This document shows positions 8,309-16,098 of a stretch of 64,000 nucleotides of DNA, one piece after another. Below the pieces are notes generated by a model. That model saw only the letters and a program-made list of their open reading frames with translations, was not told where the DNA came from and did not search any database. Source of the DNA: Vibrio sp. SCSIO 43135 (GTDB lineage Bacteria > Pseudomonadota > Gammaproteobacteria > Enterobacterales > Vibrionaceae); assembly GCF_023716665.1 (NCBI RefSeq), contig NZ_CP071860.1, positions 1,240,001 to 1,304,000 of the forward strand. The letters are read 5' to 3'. The position numbers and the translations under genes were made by a program. Positions within the stretch are counted from its first letter, which is position 1; every line of letters starts with the position of its first letter.

Positions 8309-8791
8309 TTATTCAAATTGATTTAGCCAAGTTTTCAGTAGTTGATTCACTTGTTTTTGCTGGGCTGTCGAAAGAGAGCGAACTAAGTGCTTTTGAATAT
8401 CGACGTGCTTGGTGATCAACTCTTCAATCAATACTAACCCAACTTGGGTGAGTTGGACTGTCACACTTCTGCGATCTTCCTTACTGTGCGCACGCACGAT
8501 AAGGCCTTTTGACTCAAGCTTGTCTAATCGGTTAGTCATCGCACCCGATGTAAGCATCATCGATTCAATCAATTCCGACGGCGTGAGTTTATGAGGCTTA
8601 CCGCTACGTCTTAACGTCGCCAATACATCAAACTCACCCATTTTAAGGTCATACTGTTTATGAAGGTCTGCTACTTGAGCCTCCATATATTTGGCGATAC
8701 GAAGAATTCTTCCCATCATTGCCATTGGTTGTGTTTCTAGCTCGGGCTTCTCCTTAGCCCATTGATCTACAACACGATCTACCGCATCCAT
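8309..8791 (-). CDS. MarR-family transcriptional regulator
   Basis: A 160-residue winged-helix protein. The recognition region is TPSELIESMMLTSGAMTNRLDKLESKGLI (about 75-103), followed by the wing motif RAHSKEDRRSVTVQLT, which is typical of MarR. It is divergent from the EamA transporter at 8912, with 120 bases between. Two copies of TATCTY-N6-AAGATA lie in that gap, one near each start, which suggests autoregulation and control of the transporter. The inducing ligand is unknown. MarR proteins usually leave DNA on binding small aromatic or phenolic compounds, so release of the exporter gene is the expected response. Confidence 0.92.
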   Translation of the reverse strand: MDAVDRVVDQWAKEKPELETQPMAMMGRILRIAKYMEAQVADLHKQYDLKMGEFDVLATLRRSGKPHKLTPSELIESMMLTSGAMTNRLDKLESKGLIVRAHSKEDRRSVTVQLTQVGLVLIEELITKHVDIQKHLVRSLSTAQQKQVNQLLKTWLNQFE

Positions 8792-8829
8792 TGTCTGCCT
8801 ATCTCCATTAGAATAGTTAACTGCCTAAA

Positions 8830-8847
8830 TATCTTAACATAAAGATA
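8830..8847. promoter_or_regulatory. MarR operator-like inverted repeat 1
   Basis: The sequence TATCTTAACATAAAGATA has perfect 6-bp arms around a 6-bp spacer and lies 39-56 bases upstream of the MarR start codon. The same architecture and half-sites recur 40 bases away at 8888-8905, which makes chance unlikely. Confidence 0.65.
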
Positions 8848-8887
8848 CTTTACAAATAGTGATTTTACACGTACATTTACCAAAAAT

Positions 8888-8905
8888 TATCTCGACGTAA
8901 AGATA
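8888..8905. promoter_or_regulatory. MarR operator-like inverted repeat 2
   Basis: TATCTCGACGTAAAGATA repeats the half-sites of the 8830 site with one changed base in an arm. It ends six bases before the EamA transporter ATG, so a bound dimer would block ribosome-site-proximal transcription of the transporter. Confidence 0.65.
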
Positions 8906-8911
8906 TTTTAA

Positions 8912-9808
8912 ATGAACATATTACTGGCAATGGTCCCAGCCTTCTTTTGGGGCACTACATACGCGGTCACGCAATTCACACTAGCAGAGTGGCCACCACT
9001 ACTGCTTGGTGCAATGCGTGCACTGCCTGCAGGCTTACTTCTGCTGCTTGTTCGACCAAGCTTGCCAAAGAAAGGCGAATGGCAAATTCTGTTCAGCTTA
9101 GGCCTGATTAACATTGCGACCTTCTTTGGTTTGATCTTCGTTATGGCATTAACACTGCCATCAGCGATTTCGGGCGTAGGGATGGTGTCGGTCCCGGTAT
9201 TCGCGATGCTATACCACTGGTTGGTGAGTAAACGTGTACCTAACGTGATTCAAGCCAGCTGCGGCGCCGTGTTGGTTGTATTAGCGTGGTTCCTGTTCGA
9301 TCCTGGTTCTATCAACCTTAATCCTATTGGCCTTGGCGCTATGCTTGCCGCAATCATGTGTATTGTAGTAGGCAGTAGTTTAACTAAATCTTTGGGTAGC
9401 AAAATGCACTGGTGGACGGTGCTTACTTGGCAGCTGATCTTAGGCGGTGTGATCTTGTCTATTGCAGCCACCGTGCATGCAGTTTCCGATCCGGCACCTT
9501 ACTTAAATGTGTACAACAACTTTGATGCACGCAACTTCGCTGGCCTTGCTTGGGTAATCGGCTTAAATACAGCATTGGGTTATGGCATGTACGTATGGTT
9601 GCTACAACGTATGTCGGTCGTCGATTTCACATTCGGTGGCATTGCTAACCCTGTTGCTGGCATCGTGAGTGGTTTGCTATTGATGGGCGAGAGCTTCACC
9701 GTATTCCAGTACTCGCTCATGATTGGCATGATTGTTATGTCGCTGCTACCACAAGCAATACTGGCATTAAGACAAAATAAGCCAGCCCAGCCTGCAACAA
9801 CCAGCTAA
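8912..9808 (+). CDS. EamA/DMT-superfamily transporter
   Basis: A 298-residue integral membrane protein with about ten hydrophobic helices in two EamA repeats (first half from MNILLAMVPAFFWGTTYAV, second from about residue 150). It probably exports a metabolite or drug from the cytoplasm. Start ATG 8912 lies directly behind a MarR-type operator. The divergent arrangement with its likely regulator is the standard MarR-exporter pair. The substrate is unknown. A terminator follows at 9849. Confidence 0.88.
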   Translation: MNILLAMVPAFFWGTTYAVTQFTLAEWPPLLLGAMRALPAGLLLLLVRPSLPKKGEWQILFSLGLINIATFFGLIFVMALTLPSAISGVGMVSVPVFAMLYHWLVSKRVPNVIQASCGAVLVVLAWFLFDPGSINLNPIGLGAMLAAIMCIVVGSSLTKSLGSKMHWWTVLTWQLILGGVILSIAATVHAVSDPAPYLNVYNNFDARNFAGLAWVIGLNTALGYGMYVWLLQRMSVVDFTFGGIANPVAGIVSGLLLMGESFTVFQYSLMIGMIVMSLLPQAILALRQNKPAQPATTS

Positions 9809-9848
9809 GCTGCGCAAATTGATTTAAAACACGAACGTTTTAAACATG

Positions 9849-9885
9849 AGCCCAAGCAAACTCCCCCGGTTTCTTGGGCTTTTTC
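9849..9885 (+). terminator. Terminator after the EamA gene
   Basis: An 8-bp stem (AGCCCAAG / CTTGGGCT) around a C/G-containing 16-base loop is followed by TTTTTC. The rest of the gap up to 10107 holds only AT-rich promoter-like sequence and a weak TTACTGA/TCAGTAA repeat at 9968-9990. Confidence 0.75.
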
Positions 9886-10107
9886 TTTGTGTGTGACTTA
9901 ACCTGTCAATCTAGCCAACTGATCTCGCTAGCCTATTTACGCGCAGTAGTGGTGAGAGTTTAACCATTTACTGAAGGAATTTATCAGTAATAAATAGAAG
10001 TTGAGCGAATCATTGGTATTCGATGATTTTATTGAGGAAAACTCAAACAAAATCCGCTAATCTTATCGGTATATGTACAGATTAAGCTTTTGGCAGCGCA
10101 CATAATA

Positions 10108-11124
10108 ATGACAAGTGACGACTTTAAAAAATCGACTCTCAATCTAAAGAAAGCTGTACCACTCATGATGAAAAATCATGTTGCCGCGACGCCCGCGAAT
10201 TACGCTTTGTGGTACACCTACGTCGATAACGCCATCCCTCAGCTCAACCAAGAAATGGATATGGTGCTGGAAAACTTTGGTCTATGCCCACCCGCTTCTG
10301 CAGAGCAGCTGTATAACAGCTACGTCGCCTCGAAAGCGGAGACCAATGTCAATGAGCTAAGAACCAGCATGGAAGTGTTGGTGACTGAGGTTGCCAGCTC
10401 AATGACTGACACCCTTTCTGATACCAGTGACTTTTCCAAGTTAATCGATAAAAGTTTTAGTGACTTAGCTCGCGTTGAAGATGAAGGCCTGTCGATTGAA
10501 GAAGTCATGGGAGTGATTCGCCAACTCGTCACAGAATCACGTGAAATCCGTCATTCGACTCAGTTTCTAAATAGTCAGCTCAGCACCGCAAGTGAAGAAA
10601 TCTCTCGCCTAAAAAGCCAGTTGGCAGAAGTGCAACAAGACGCTCTATTTGACAGCTTATCAAGCCTGTATAACCGCAAGTCGTTCGACAGAGATTTACA
10701 AGCGCTGTGCGCCGCTTCTCAACCAATGTCGCTTATCCTGCTGGATATCGACCATTTCAAATCATTTAACGATAACTATGGCCACTTATTTGGCGATACC
10801 GTCATCCGTGGCCTAGCGAAAAGGCTACAAACGAGCTGCCGTGAAGGCATTACGGCCTATCGTTTCGGTGGTGAAGAGTTCGCTTTGATTGTACCTAATA
10901 AGCAGCTCCGTATTGCCCGTCAGTTTGCGGAAACGGTACGCAGAGCGATTGAAAAGCTGTCCATTAAAGACCGACGCTCTGGCAAGCAAGTGGGCAACAT
11001 TACCGCCTCATTCGGTGTAGCAGAGTTTATAGAAGGTGATACACCCGAAGCTCTGATAGAGAAAGCCGACAAGTTGCTATACGAAGCCAAACAATTAGGC
11101 CGTAACCGTGTGATGCCTATTTAA
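10108..11124 (+). CDS. Diguanylate cyclase (GGDEF domain)
   Basis: A 338-residue soluble protein. The N-terminal half (to about 175) is a helical region beginning LKKAVPLMMKNHVAATPANYALWYTYV, a conserved N-terminus in one group of Vibrio cyclases (VCA0956-like, from memory), and ends in a coiled coil. The GGDEF domain follows, with the metal Asp in ILLDIDHFKSFND and an intact FGGEEFAL active-site loop, so it should make cyclic di-GMP from two GTP. No RxxD inhibitory site is seen at the usual place before GGEEF. ATG 10108 is preferred over a TTG at 10090. It is transcribed alone, with a terminator at 11169. Confidence 0.92.
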   Translation: MTSDDFKKSTLNLKKAVPLMMKNHVAATPANYALWYTYVDNAIPQLNQEMDMVLENFGLCPPASAEQLYNSYVASKAETNVNELRTSMEVLVTEVASSMTDTLSDTSDFSKLIDKSFSDLARVEDEGLSIEEVMGVIRQLVTESREIRHSTQFLNSQLSTASEEISRLKSQLAEVQQDALFDSLSSLYNRKSFDRDLQALCAASQPMSLILLDIDHFKSFNDNYGHLFGDTVIRGLAKRLQTSCREGITAYRFGGEEFALIVPNKQLRIARQFAETVRRAIEKLSIKDRRSGKQVGNITASFGVAEFIEGDTPEALIEKADKLLYEAKQLGRNRVMPI

Positions 11125-11168
11125 GCGAATGCAGTAGCGATACACGAAACTCAAATTGCATACTAAAC

Positions 11169-11204
11169 AGAAAAGGCCAATACATTTGTACTGGCCTTTT
11201 CTTT
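11169..11204. terminator. Bidirectional terminator
   Basis: An 11-bp perfect stem (AGAAAAGGCCA / TGGCCTTTTCT) around a 12-base loop gives a T-rich tail in both directions. It lies between the cyclase gene and the convergent DHH phosphoesterase gene. Confidence 0.85.
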
Positions 11205-11244
11205 GAATACGATTCTAGGGTCTGATTTAACCTCGGTTATCTGC

Positions 11245-12177
11245 CTAACCATCAGCGACAATTTCATTGATCAGCTCTTGCTGCACCGCATCCGCTTTTT
11301 CTATTGCTATCTGGCAAGTACCTGCGGCTTTGTGCCCGCCACCGCCATGCTTTAGCATCAACTCACCGACATTGGTTTTTGAGCTTCGGTCAAAAATAGA
11401 CTTCCCGGTAGCAAACACGATGTTTTGCTTTTGAAAGCCCCACATTTTGTGGATCGAGATATTGCACTGCGGAAACAAGGCATAAATAATGAAGCGATTA
11501 CCTGCATAGATGACGTCTTCACCGGTAAGATCTAACAGCACAAGGTTGTCATGAATGCTCGCACAGCGCTGGATCTGCTCTTTGAACATATTCTCATGCT
11601 CTCGGTATAGTGCAACACGTTCTTGCACGTCAGGCAATGCCAAAATTTCTTCGATGGTGTGATTTTCACAGTAATCAATCAAATCCATCATCAAGTTGTA
11701 GTTGGAAATTCGAAACTCTCTAAAGCGCCCTAGCCCAGTCCTTGCATCCATTAAGAAATTGAGCAAGTTCCAACCAGTAGAATCCAATACCTCATCACGA
11801 TTAAATTGCGCTGAGTCGCCTTTGTCTACGGCGTCCATCATATCGGTCCAAGACGCTGGGAATTTGTCTAGCCCTCCATAATAGTCCCATACTACGCGCG
11901 CAGCAGAAGGGGTATCAGGCTCGATAATGTGATTCGGGTGATGGCCAGGATTTCGCAGCTTTTCAGATAAATGATGGTCGAATACCAAATGCGCTTCGGC
12001 AACATAAGGTAAGTTGGTGACAATATCGTTCTCGGTAATCGTCACAATGCCATCTTGCATATCTTTAGGGTGAACGAACTTTATTTCATCGATTAAATCT
12101 AGGTGCTTCAACAATACCGCACAAACAAGTCCATCAAAATCGCTGCGGGTAACAAGGCGGTATTTACTGTGTGACAT
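11245..12177 (-). CDS. DHH-family phosphoesterase
   Basis: A 310-residue protein. The N-terminal DHH domain has RSDFDGLVCAVLL (metal-binding Asp pair) and LVFDHH (motif III, the DHH signature). The C-terminal DHHA1-type substrate loop is GGGGHKAAGTC near residue 290. DHH proteins hydrolyse phosphoesters such as nano-RNA, 3'-phosphoadenosine phosphate, cyclic dinucleotides or polyphosphate; this member cannot be assigned further. ATG 12177 has AAGGA eight bases upstream, whereas the longer reading would start at TTG 12183. It is a single gene convergent with the diguanylate cyclase. A cyclic-dinucleotide link is possible but not shown. Confidence 0.85.
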   Translation of the reverse strand: MSHSKYRLVTRSDFDGLVCAVLLKHLDLIDEIKFVHPKDMQDGIVTITENDIVTNLPYVAEAHLVFDHHLSEKLRNPGHHPNHIIEPDTPSAARVVWDYYGGLDKFPASWTDMMDAVDKGDSAQFNRDEVLDSTGWNLLNFLMDARTGLGRFREFRISNYNLMMDLIDYCENHTIEEILALPDVQERVALYREHENMFKEQIQRCASIHDNLVLLDLTGEDVIYAGNRFIIYALFPQCNISIHKMWGFQKQNIVFATGKSIFDRSSKTNVGELMLKHGGGGHKAAGTCQIAIEKADAVQQELINEIVADG

Positions 12178-12361
12178 ATCCAATTCCTTATGATTTTAAG
12201 CATCTTGTTCGGTATGTGTTGTTATTATCGATACTATCAATAAATTAACTTTTGTTATAATTTTAGACATCATCGATCTTTTAACAAACTTAAGACAATG
12301 TTTTTTCGAACATCTTCTATAATCGCTTTTATGCTACTCATTGAGTTTATTGGAGAAAGTA

Positions 12362-12622
12362 ATGAAAAAGTCCTATCTATTTGCAAGCGTAGCCGCGGTA
12401 ACGGTACTAGCTGGCTGTGCAAGTGAGCCGGATGAATACGAAGTAAAAGAATACACTTCAGTGGCTAACCCAGCGGCTGTTTACTGTGTGCAGCAAGACG
12501 GTGAGCTAGAAACTGTCACTGAAAACAACAAGCGTGTTACCTACTGTGTACTTTCTGAAGAAGAACGCGTTGAGCAGTGGGAGTATTACCGTAACTCTCA
12601 AGAGAAAAACAAAGAGAGCTAA
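12362..12622 (+). CDS. DUF333-family small lipoprotein
   Basis: An 86-residue lipoprotein. The signal MKKSYLFASVAAVTVL is followed by the lipobox LAGC. The mature part contains NPAAVYCVQQDGE and a second Cys before LSEEERVEQWEYYR, the DUF333 pattern (NPAxxYC ... CxL...EW). DUF333 proteins are small envelope lipoproteins without a settled role. A GGAGA site sits seven bases before the ATG. A terminator follows at 12656. Confidence 0.88.
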   Translation: MKKSYLFASVAAVTVLAGCASEPDEYEVKEYTSVANPAAVYCVQQDGELETVTENNKRVTYCVLSEEERVEQWEYYRNSQEKNKES

Positions 12623-12655
12623 TTGCGAAGATTCAACTTTGAATCAGTGATATCG

Positions 12656-12684
12656 AAAAAGGAGCGAATACCGCTCCTTTTTTA
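12656..12684 (+). terminator. Terminator after the DUF333 lipoprotein gene
   Basis: Stem AAAGGAGCG / CGCTCCTTT with loop AATAC, followed by a T-tract. The A-tract on the other side also lets it work for the convergent YdcF-like gene. Confidence 0.85.
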
Positions 12685-12701
12685 GTTTCTGTTTCTCGCC
12701 A

Positions 12702-13592
12702 CTACAATGGTTTAGGAGATAAGGATTCAGGGTCGAGATGGCGATTAAGCGCAGTTAAATGACGGTGAAACTCTTCCAACCCGCTTTCAATATTCGCGAC
12801 GCTTGAGAGATCCTTTGTTTCTCTGACTACTTTCTCGAGTTGAGGTAATCGCTCATCAAGCATGGTGAAAACCTGTCCACTAACCAGTGCCTTTTCTGAC
12901 AACAACTTCGCATCGTGAATGGCCTGCTCTGCCAAACGCAGTGGCAAACATTGGACAGATTCTATGTCCCGCTTGAAAGCCCCGCTCACCACTCCTTCCA
13001 AGAATACGCGATACGTGGTGAGAACATCCATCAATAGGAACAACTGGCTCCGCAACGAAGTATGCGGATATGGCACAGCTATGTGGTCATCGATCTGATA
13101 GCTAATCGCAAGCTTGATACCTTGCTGCACCGTTTTGTCACGCAGCACTTTGAGTAGCCCCTGCTCATCCATTAACTGCTGGATTTCGAAAATGCGCTGT
13201 AGGTGGTAGTCGTTAGATACAAACGCCACCTCAAGTTCATCTCCTTTGCTAATCAAGCCACTATTAAGCAGCTCTTGCGAAGCGTTTTGAATGTTCTCGA
13301 CTGTGCTTACCGAGCGGTTTTCCAGCAATATTTGATCTGTAGGAAAGGTAAGATTGCTCTGCTTCATCATGGAGATAAACGCTTGGAACATCGCCTCCGC
13401 TTCCGAGCATGTATTCCCAGCAGTAACCCCACCGCAAAACAGTAGCACAGTTTCTCGTTGCTTCAGGTTTGGCAGCGCCTTCACCAACCCAACGACCCGA
13501 GAGTGCCCTTCCTCAGTCAATCGGTCACCGACCAATCTTTTGCCTAGTAAGATAACTACCTTACGAATGCTCATCTTTTGCTCATGTCTCAT
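12702..13592 (-). CDS. YdcF/SanA-like DUF218 protein with a C-terminal extension
   Basis: A 296-residue protein. Residues 10-180 match the DUF218 fold: VVILLGKRL, GHSRVVGLVKA, LLFCGGVTAG, CSEAEAM, ILLENRSVSTVENIQNA and AFVSNDYHLQR. In E. coli, DUF218 members (YdcF, SanA, ElyC) are linked to envelope or nucleotide functions, but the reaction is not agreed. The C-terminal 100 residues are helical, coiled-coil-like and not part of the usual domain. No signal peptide or membrane helix is evident, unlike SanA and ElyC. ATG 13592 follows AGGCGA. Confidence 0.75.
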   Translation of the reverse strand: MRHEQKMSIRKVVILLGKRLVGDRLTEEGHSRVVGLVKALPNLKQRETVLLFCGGVTAGNTCSEAEAMFQAFISMMKQSNLTFPTDQILLENRSVSTVENIQNASQELLNSGLISKGDELEVAFVSNDYHLQRIFEIQQLMDEQGLLKVLRDKTVQQGIKLAISYQIDDHIAVPYPHTSLRSQLFLLMDVLTTYRVFLEGVVSGAFKRDIESVQCLPLRLAEQAIHDAKLLSEKALVSGQVFTMLDERLPQLEKVVRETKDLSSVANIESGLEEFHRHLTALNRHLDPESLSPKPL

Positions 13593-13753
13593 TTTATTCG
13601 CCTATGAGGACGAAGATCTGTACAACTCTGTGCTAAGCCGTTACTTTGCAGTTGTTAACATTAAGTTAATGCCCTTTAAGCAGCCTAGGGCAACTCAACT
13701 ATATTTATATAAGAGTTTGTTTTATCAAACCTCAAGTATCACAGGAAGTACTT

Positions 13754-15124
13754 ATGCTATCTATCTTTGATATCTACAAAATCGGGGTCGGGCCTTCTAG
13801 CTCACATACCAATGGCCCAATGATCGCTGGCCACCATTTTACTCGCTTAGTTGCGTCGCATATTAGTAAAGTCAGCCGCGTTCAAGTCGATTTATACGGC
13901 TCACTATCGCTAACAGGTAAAGGCCACCATACCGACAGAGCCGTAATTCTGGGGTTGCTCGGTAACAAGCCCGACACGATTAAAGTAAGCAGCGCCAATC
14001 AAGCAATGAAAACCGCTATTGATGAAGGCAAGCTGCAATTAGCCGACGCTCACACGGTTAGCTTTAGTTACGAATCAGACATTCTTTTCCATAGCGATAA
14101 TCTGCCATTGCATGAAAATGGCATGACCATCACTGCGTACGATTCTCTAGGGTCTCAACTGGCTTTTGAAACCTATTATTCAATCGGTGGTGGCTTTATT
14201 GCGACAGCCAAAGAGCTAGAAAATGGCAGTGATGAAGCGGAAACCCAAGTTGAGTACCCATTCACTTCAGCCGACGAAATGCTGCTACAAGCAGAGAAAC
14301 ATGGCTACAGCCTAGGTGGCATGATTCTTCGTAATGAACTGGCTTTCCAATCAAGTGACGCTATCGACCAAAAGGCTGAACAGATTTGGAAAGTGATGTC
14401 TTTGTGCATGGAGCGCGGCTTCGAAACAGAAGGCATCTTAGAGGGTGGCTTAAATGTTACCCGCCGTGCACCCAACCTTTTAAAGAAACTGGAAGCGAAT
14501 GCAGCCGTTGAAAACGATCCAATGGAAATCATGGATTGGATCAACTTGTTCGCCTTTGCTGTCAGTGAAGAAAATGCGGCAGGTGGCCAAGTTGTTACCT
14601 CTCCGACAAACGGCGCTGCTGGGGTCATTCCTGCTGTGTTGATGTATTACCACAAATTCATCAAAGAGCTCGATACTCGCCAGTTAAAAGACTTTTTGGC
14701 TGTCTCCGGTGCCATTGGCATTTTGTACAAGACTAACGCCTCGATAAGCGGCGCAGAAGTGGGTTGCCAAGGCGAAGTCGGTGTATCGTCTTCTATGGCT
14801 GCGGCTGGGTTAACAGCGCTTCGTGGTGGTAGCAACGAACAAATTTGTATGGCCGCTGAAATTGCAATGGAGCACTCTCTTGGAATGACCTGTGACCCAA
14901 TCGGCGGATTGGTTCAAGTTCCTTGTATCGAGCGAAATGCAATGGGCGCAATGAAAGCCATTAACGCCTCTCGTATGGCACTAAAACGTACCAGTAAGTG
15001 TTTGATCTCGTTAGATAAGGTTATCGAAACCATGTACCAAACGGGTAAAGACATGAACAAGAAATACCGTGAGACGTCACTCGGTGGCCTAGCAACCATT
15101 CACCTTGCTCCGCCTTGCGAATAG
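13754..15124 (+). CDS. sdaA: L-serine ammonia-lyase (L-serine dehydratase), iron-sulfur type
   Basis: A 456-residue single-chain enzyme that deaminates L-serine to pyruvate and ammonia with a [4Fe-4S] cluster. The N-terminal beta domain starts FDIYKIGVGPSSSHTNGPM. The catalytic alpha domain has SPTNGAAGVIP and three conserved cysteines, Cys338, Cys380 and Cys391, in the expected spacing. AGGAAG precedes the ATG. Whether this is the sdaA or sdaB paralogue cannot be decided here. It is transcribed alone. The LysR gene converges on it, with a strong hairpin between. Confidence 0.93.
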   Translation: MLSIFDIYKIGVGPSSSHTNGPMIAGHHFTRLVASHISKVSRVQVDLYGSLSLTGKGHHTDRAVILGLLGNKPDTIKVSSANQAMKTAIDEGKLQLADAHTVSFSYESDILFHSDNLPLHENGMTITAYDSLGSQLAFETYYSIGGGFIATAKELENGSDEAETQVEYPFTSADEMLLQAEKHGYSLGGMILRNELAFQSSDAIDQKAEQIWKVMSLCMERGFETEGILEGGLNVTRRAPNLLKKLEANAAVENDPMEIMDWINLFAFAVSEENAAGGQVVTSPTNGAAGVIPAVLMYYHKFIKELDTRQLKDFLAVSGAIGILYKTNASISGAEVGCQGEVGVSSSMAAAGLTALRGGSNEQICMAAEIAMEHSLGMTCDPIGGLVQVPCIERNAMGAMKAINASRMALKRTSKCLISLDKVIETMYQTGKDMNKKYRETSLGGLATIHLAPPCE

Positions 15125-15148
15125 TCACAAATCAAGTAACACCCAACA

Positions 15149-15181
15149 CACTGGCTAACGGAGCGACTCCTTTAGCCAGTG
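15149..15181. terminator. Strong hairpin between sdaA and the LysR gene
   Basis: CACTGGCTAA pairs with TTAGCCAGTG over 10 bp, and the interior pairs GGAG with CTCC around CGA, leaving almost no loop. No long T-run follows on either strand, so termination efficiency is uncertain. The last codons of the LysR gene lie in the hairpin. Confidence 0.55.
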
Positions 15182-16036
15182 AGTAAAATGTTTCGAGTAC
15201 AGATTGCTTTGGTTGTTTGAAATCAAGTAGTGCCCACTTTGGCTCGGCATTTCATGATCGGAGACTTTTACTAACGTCCCTTGTGTTAATTGCTCCTCCA
15301 CCAGCAAATCCCTGACCAGCAACACCCCTAACCCATTCTCGGCCGCTTCAATCGATAGGAGTGAATGTTCAAATTGCCATTCTGCTTGCGCATTAACGTG
15401 TCCATCGCAATTAGGCGCAGCCGACTTGAACCAGTCGCCCCATCCTTCTCGATAACCAAACGTCGCAATTTTCGGAGCTGATGAAATCCCTTCAATCTCG
15501 TGTAGTGAGTAGCTTTTCGTCAACTCAGGGCTGGCGACTACTATCCAATTTTCTTGAGTGAGTGGCACTGCCGATTTGTCTAGCCAGTTTCCATAGCCAT
15601 TAATAATCTCAAGGTCGGCTACCTTACTGCCATTCGGATAGGCATTCGACGTCGTCGACACCTTGATTTTCACCTTTGGGAAACGACGCTTAAAGTCGGC
15701 TAAACGAGGCATTAACCATTGATAACAAAAACTTTGTGCGACGTGTAACGTAAGTTGATGGGACTTTTTACGTTCGAACAGGTGATGTGTCGACACCGAC
15801 AGTGATTCAAACATTTCGCTGAGTACCGGTAAGTAATACTCAGCATCTTCGGTTAGGGTTAATTTGGCACCATGACGCTCAAATAGCTGTGCATCTAAAT
15901 AAAGCTCTAGCTGCTTAACTTGTTGGCTCACAGCCGCTCGTGTGACATTCAGCTCTTCCGCCGCCTTAGTGAGGCTTTGATGGCGCGCGGCTGCTTCAAA
16001 TGCTCTTAGCCCATTCAGCGGCGGCAAATAACGCAT
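15155..16036 (-). CDS. LysR-family transcriptional regulator (GcvA-like)
   Basis: A 293-residue LysR regulator. The N-terminal winged helix-turn-helix (LRAFEAAARHQSLTKAAEELNVTRAAVSQQVKQLE, about 9-43) is of the GcvA/AmpR type, and the C-terminal part is a periplasmic-binding-like effector domain. It lies 62 bases downstream of the FAD oxidoreductase gene on the same strand, separated by a terminator-like hairpin at 16059-16090. It may regulate the serine dehydratase, the oxidoreductase or distant genes; no clear operator was found. Confidence 0.9.
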   Translation of the reverse strand: MRYLPPLNGLRAFEAAARHQSLTKAAEELNVTRAAVSQQVKQLELYLDAQLFERHGAKLTLTEDAEYYLPVLSEMFESLSVSTHHLFERKKSHQLTLHVAQSFCYQWLMPRLADFKRRFPKVKIKVSTTSNAYPNGSKVADLEIINGYGNWLDKSAVPLTQENWIVVASPELTKSYSLHEIEGISSAPKIATFGYREGWGDWFKSAAPNCDGHVNAQAEWQFEHSLLSIEAAENGLGVLLVRDLLVEEQLTQGTLVKVSDHEMPSQSGHYLISNNQSNLYSKHFTHWLKESLR

Positions 16037-16058
16037 AACAATCGATCATCAATAGCAA

Positions 16059-16090
16059 AACTGTCATTTTGACCAGCTAAAATGACAGTT
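16059..16090 (-). terminator. Terminator after the FAD oxidoreductase gene
   Basis: A perfect 12-bp stem (AACTGTCATTTT / AAAATGACAGTT) with an 8-base loop. Read on the minus strand it ends in a short T-run, so it probably separates the oxidoreductase transcript from the LysR gene. Confidence 0.7.
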
Positions 16091-16098
16091 CGATGACG

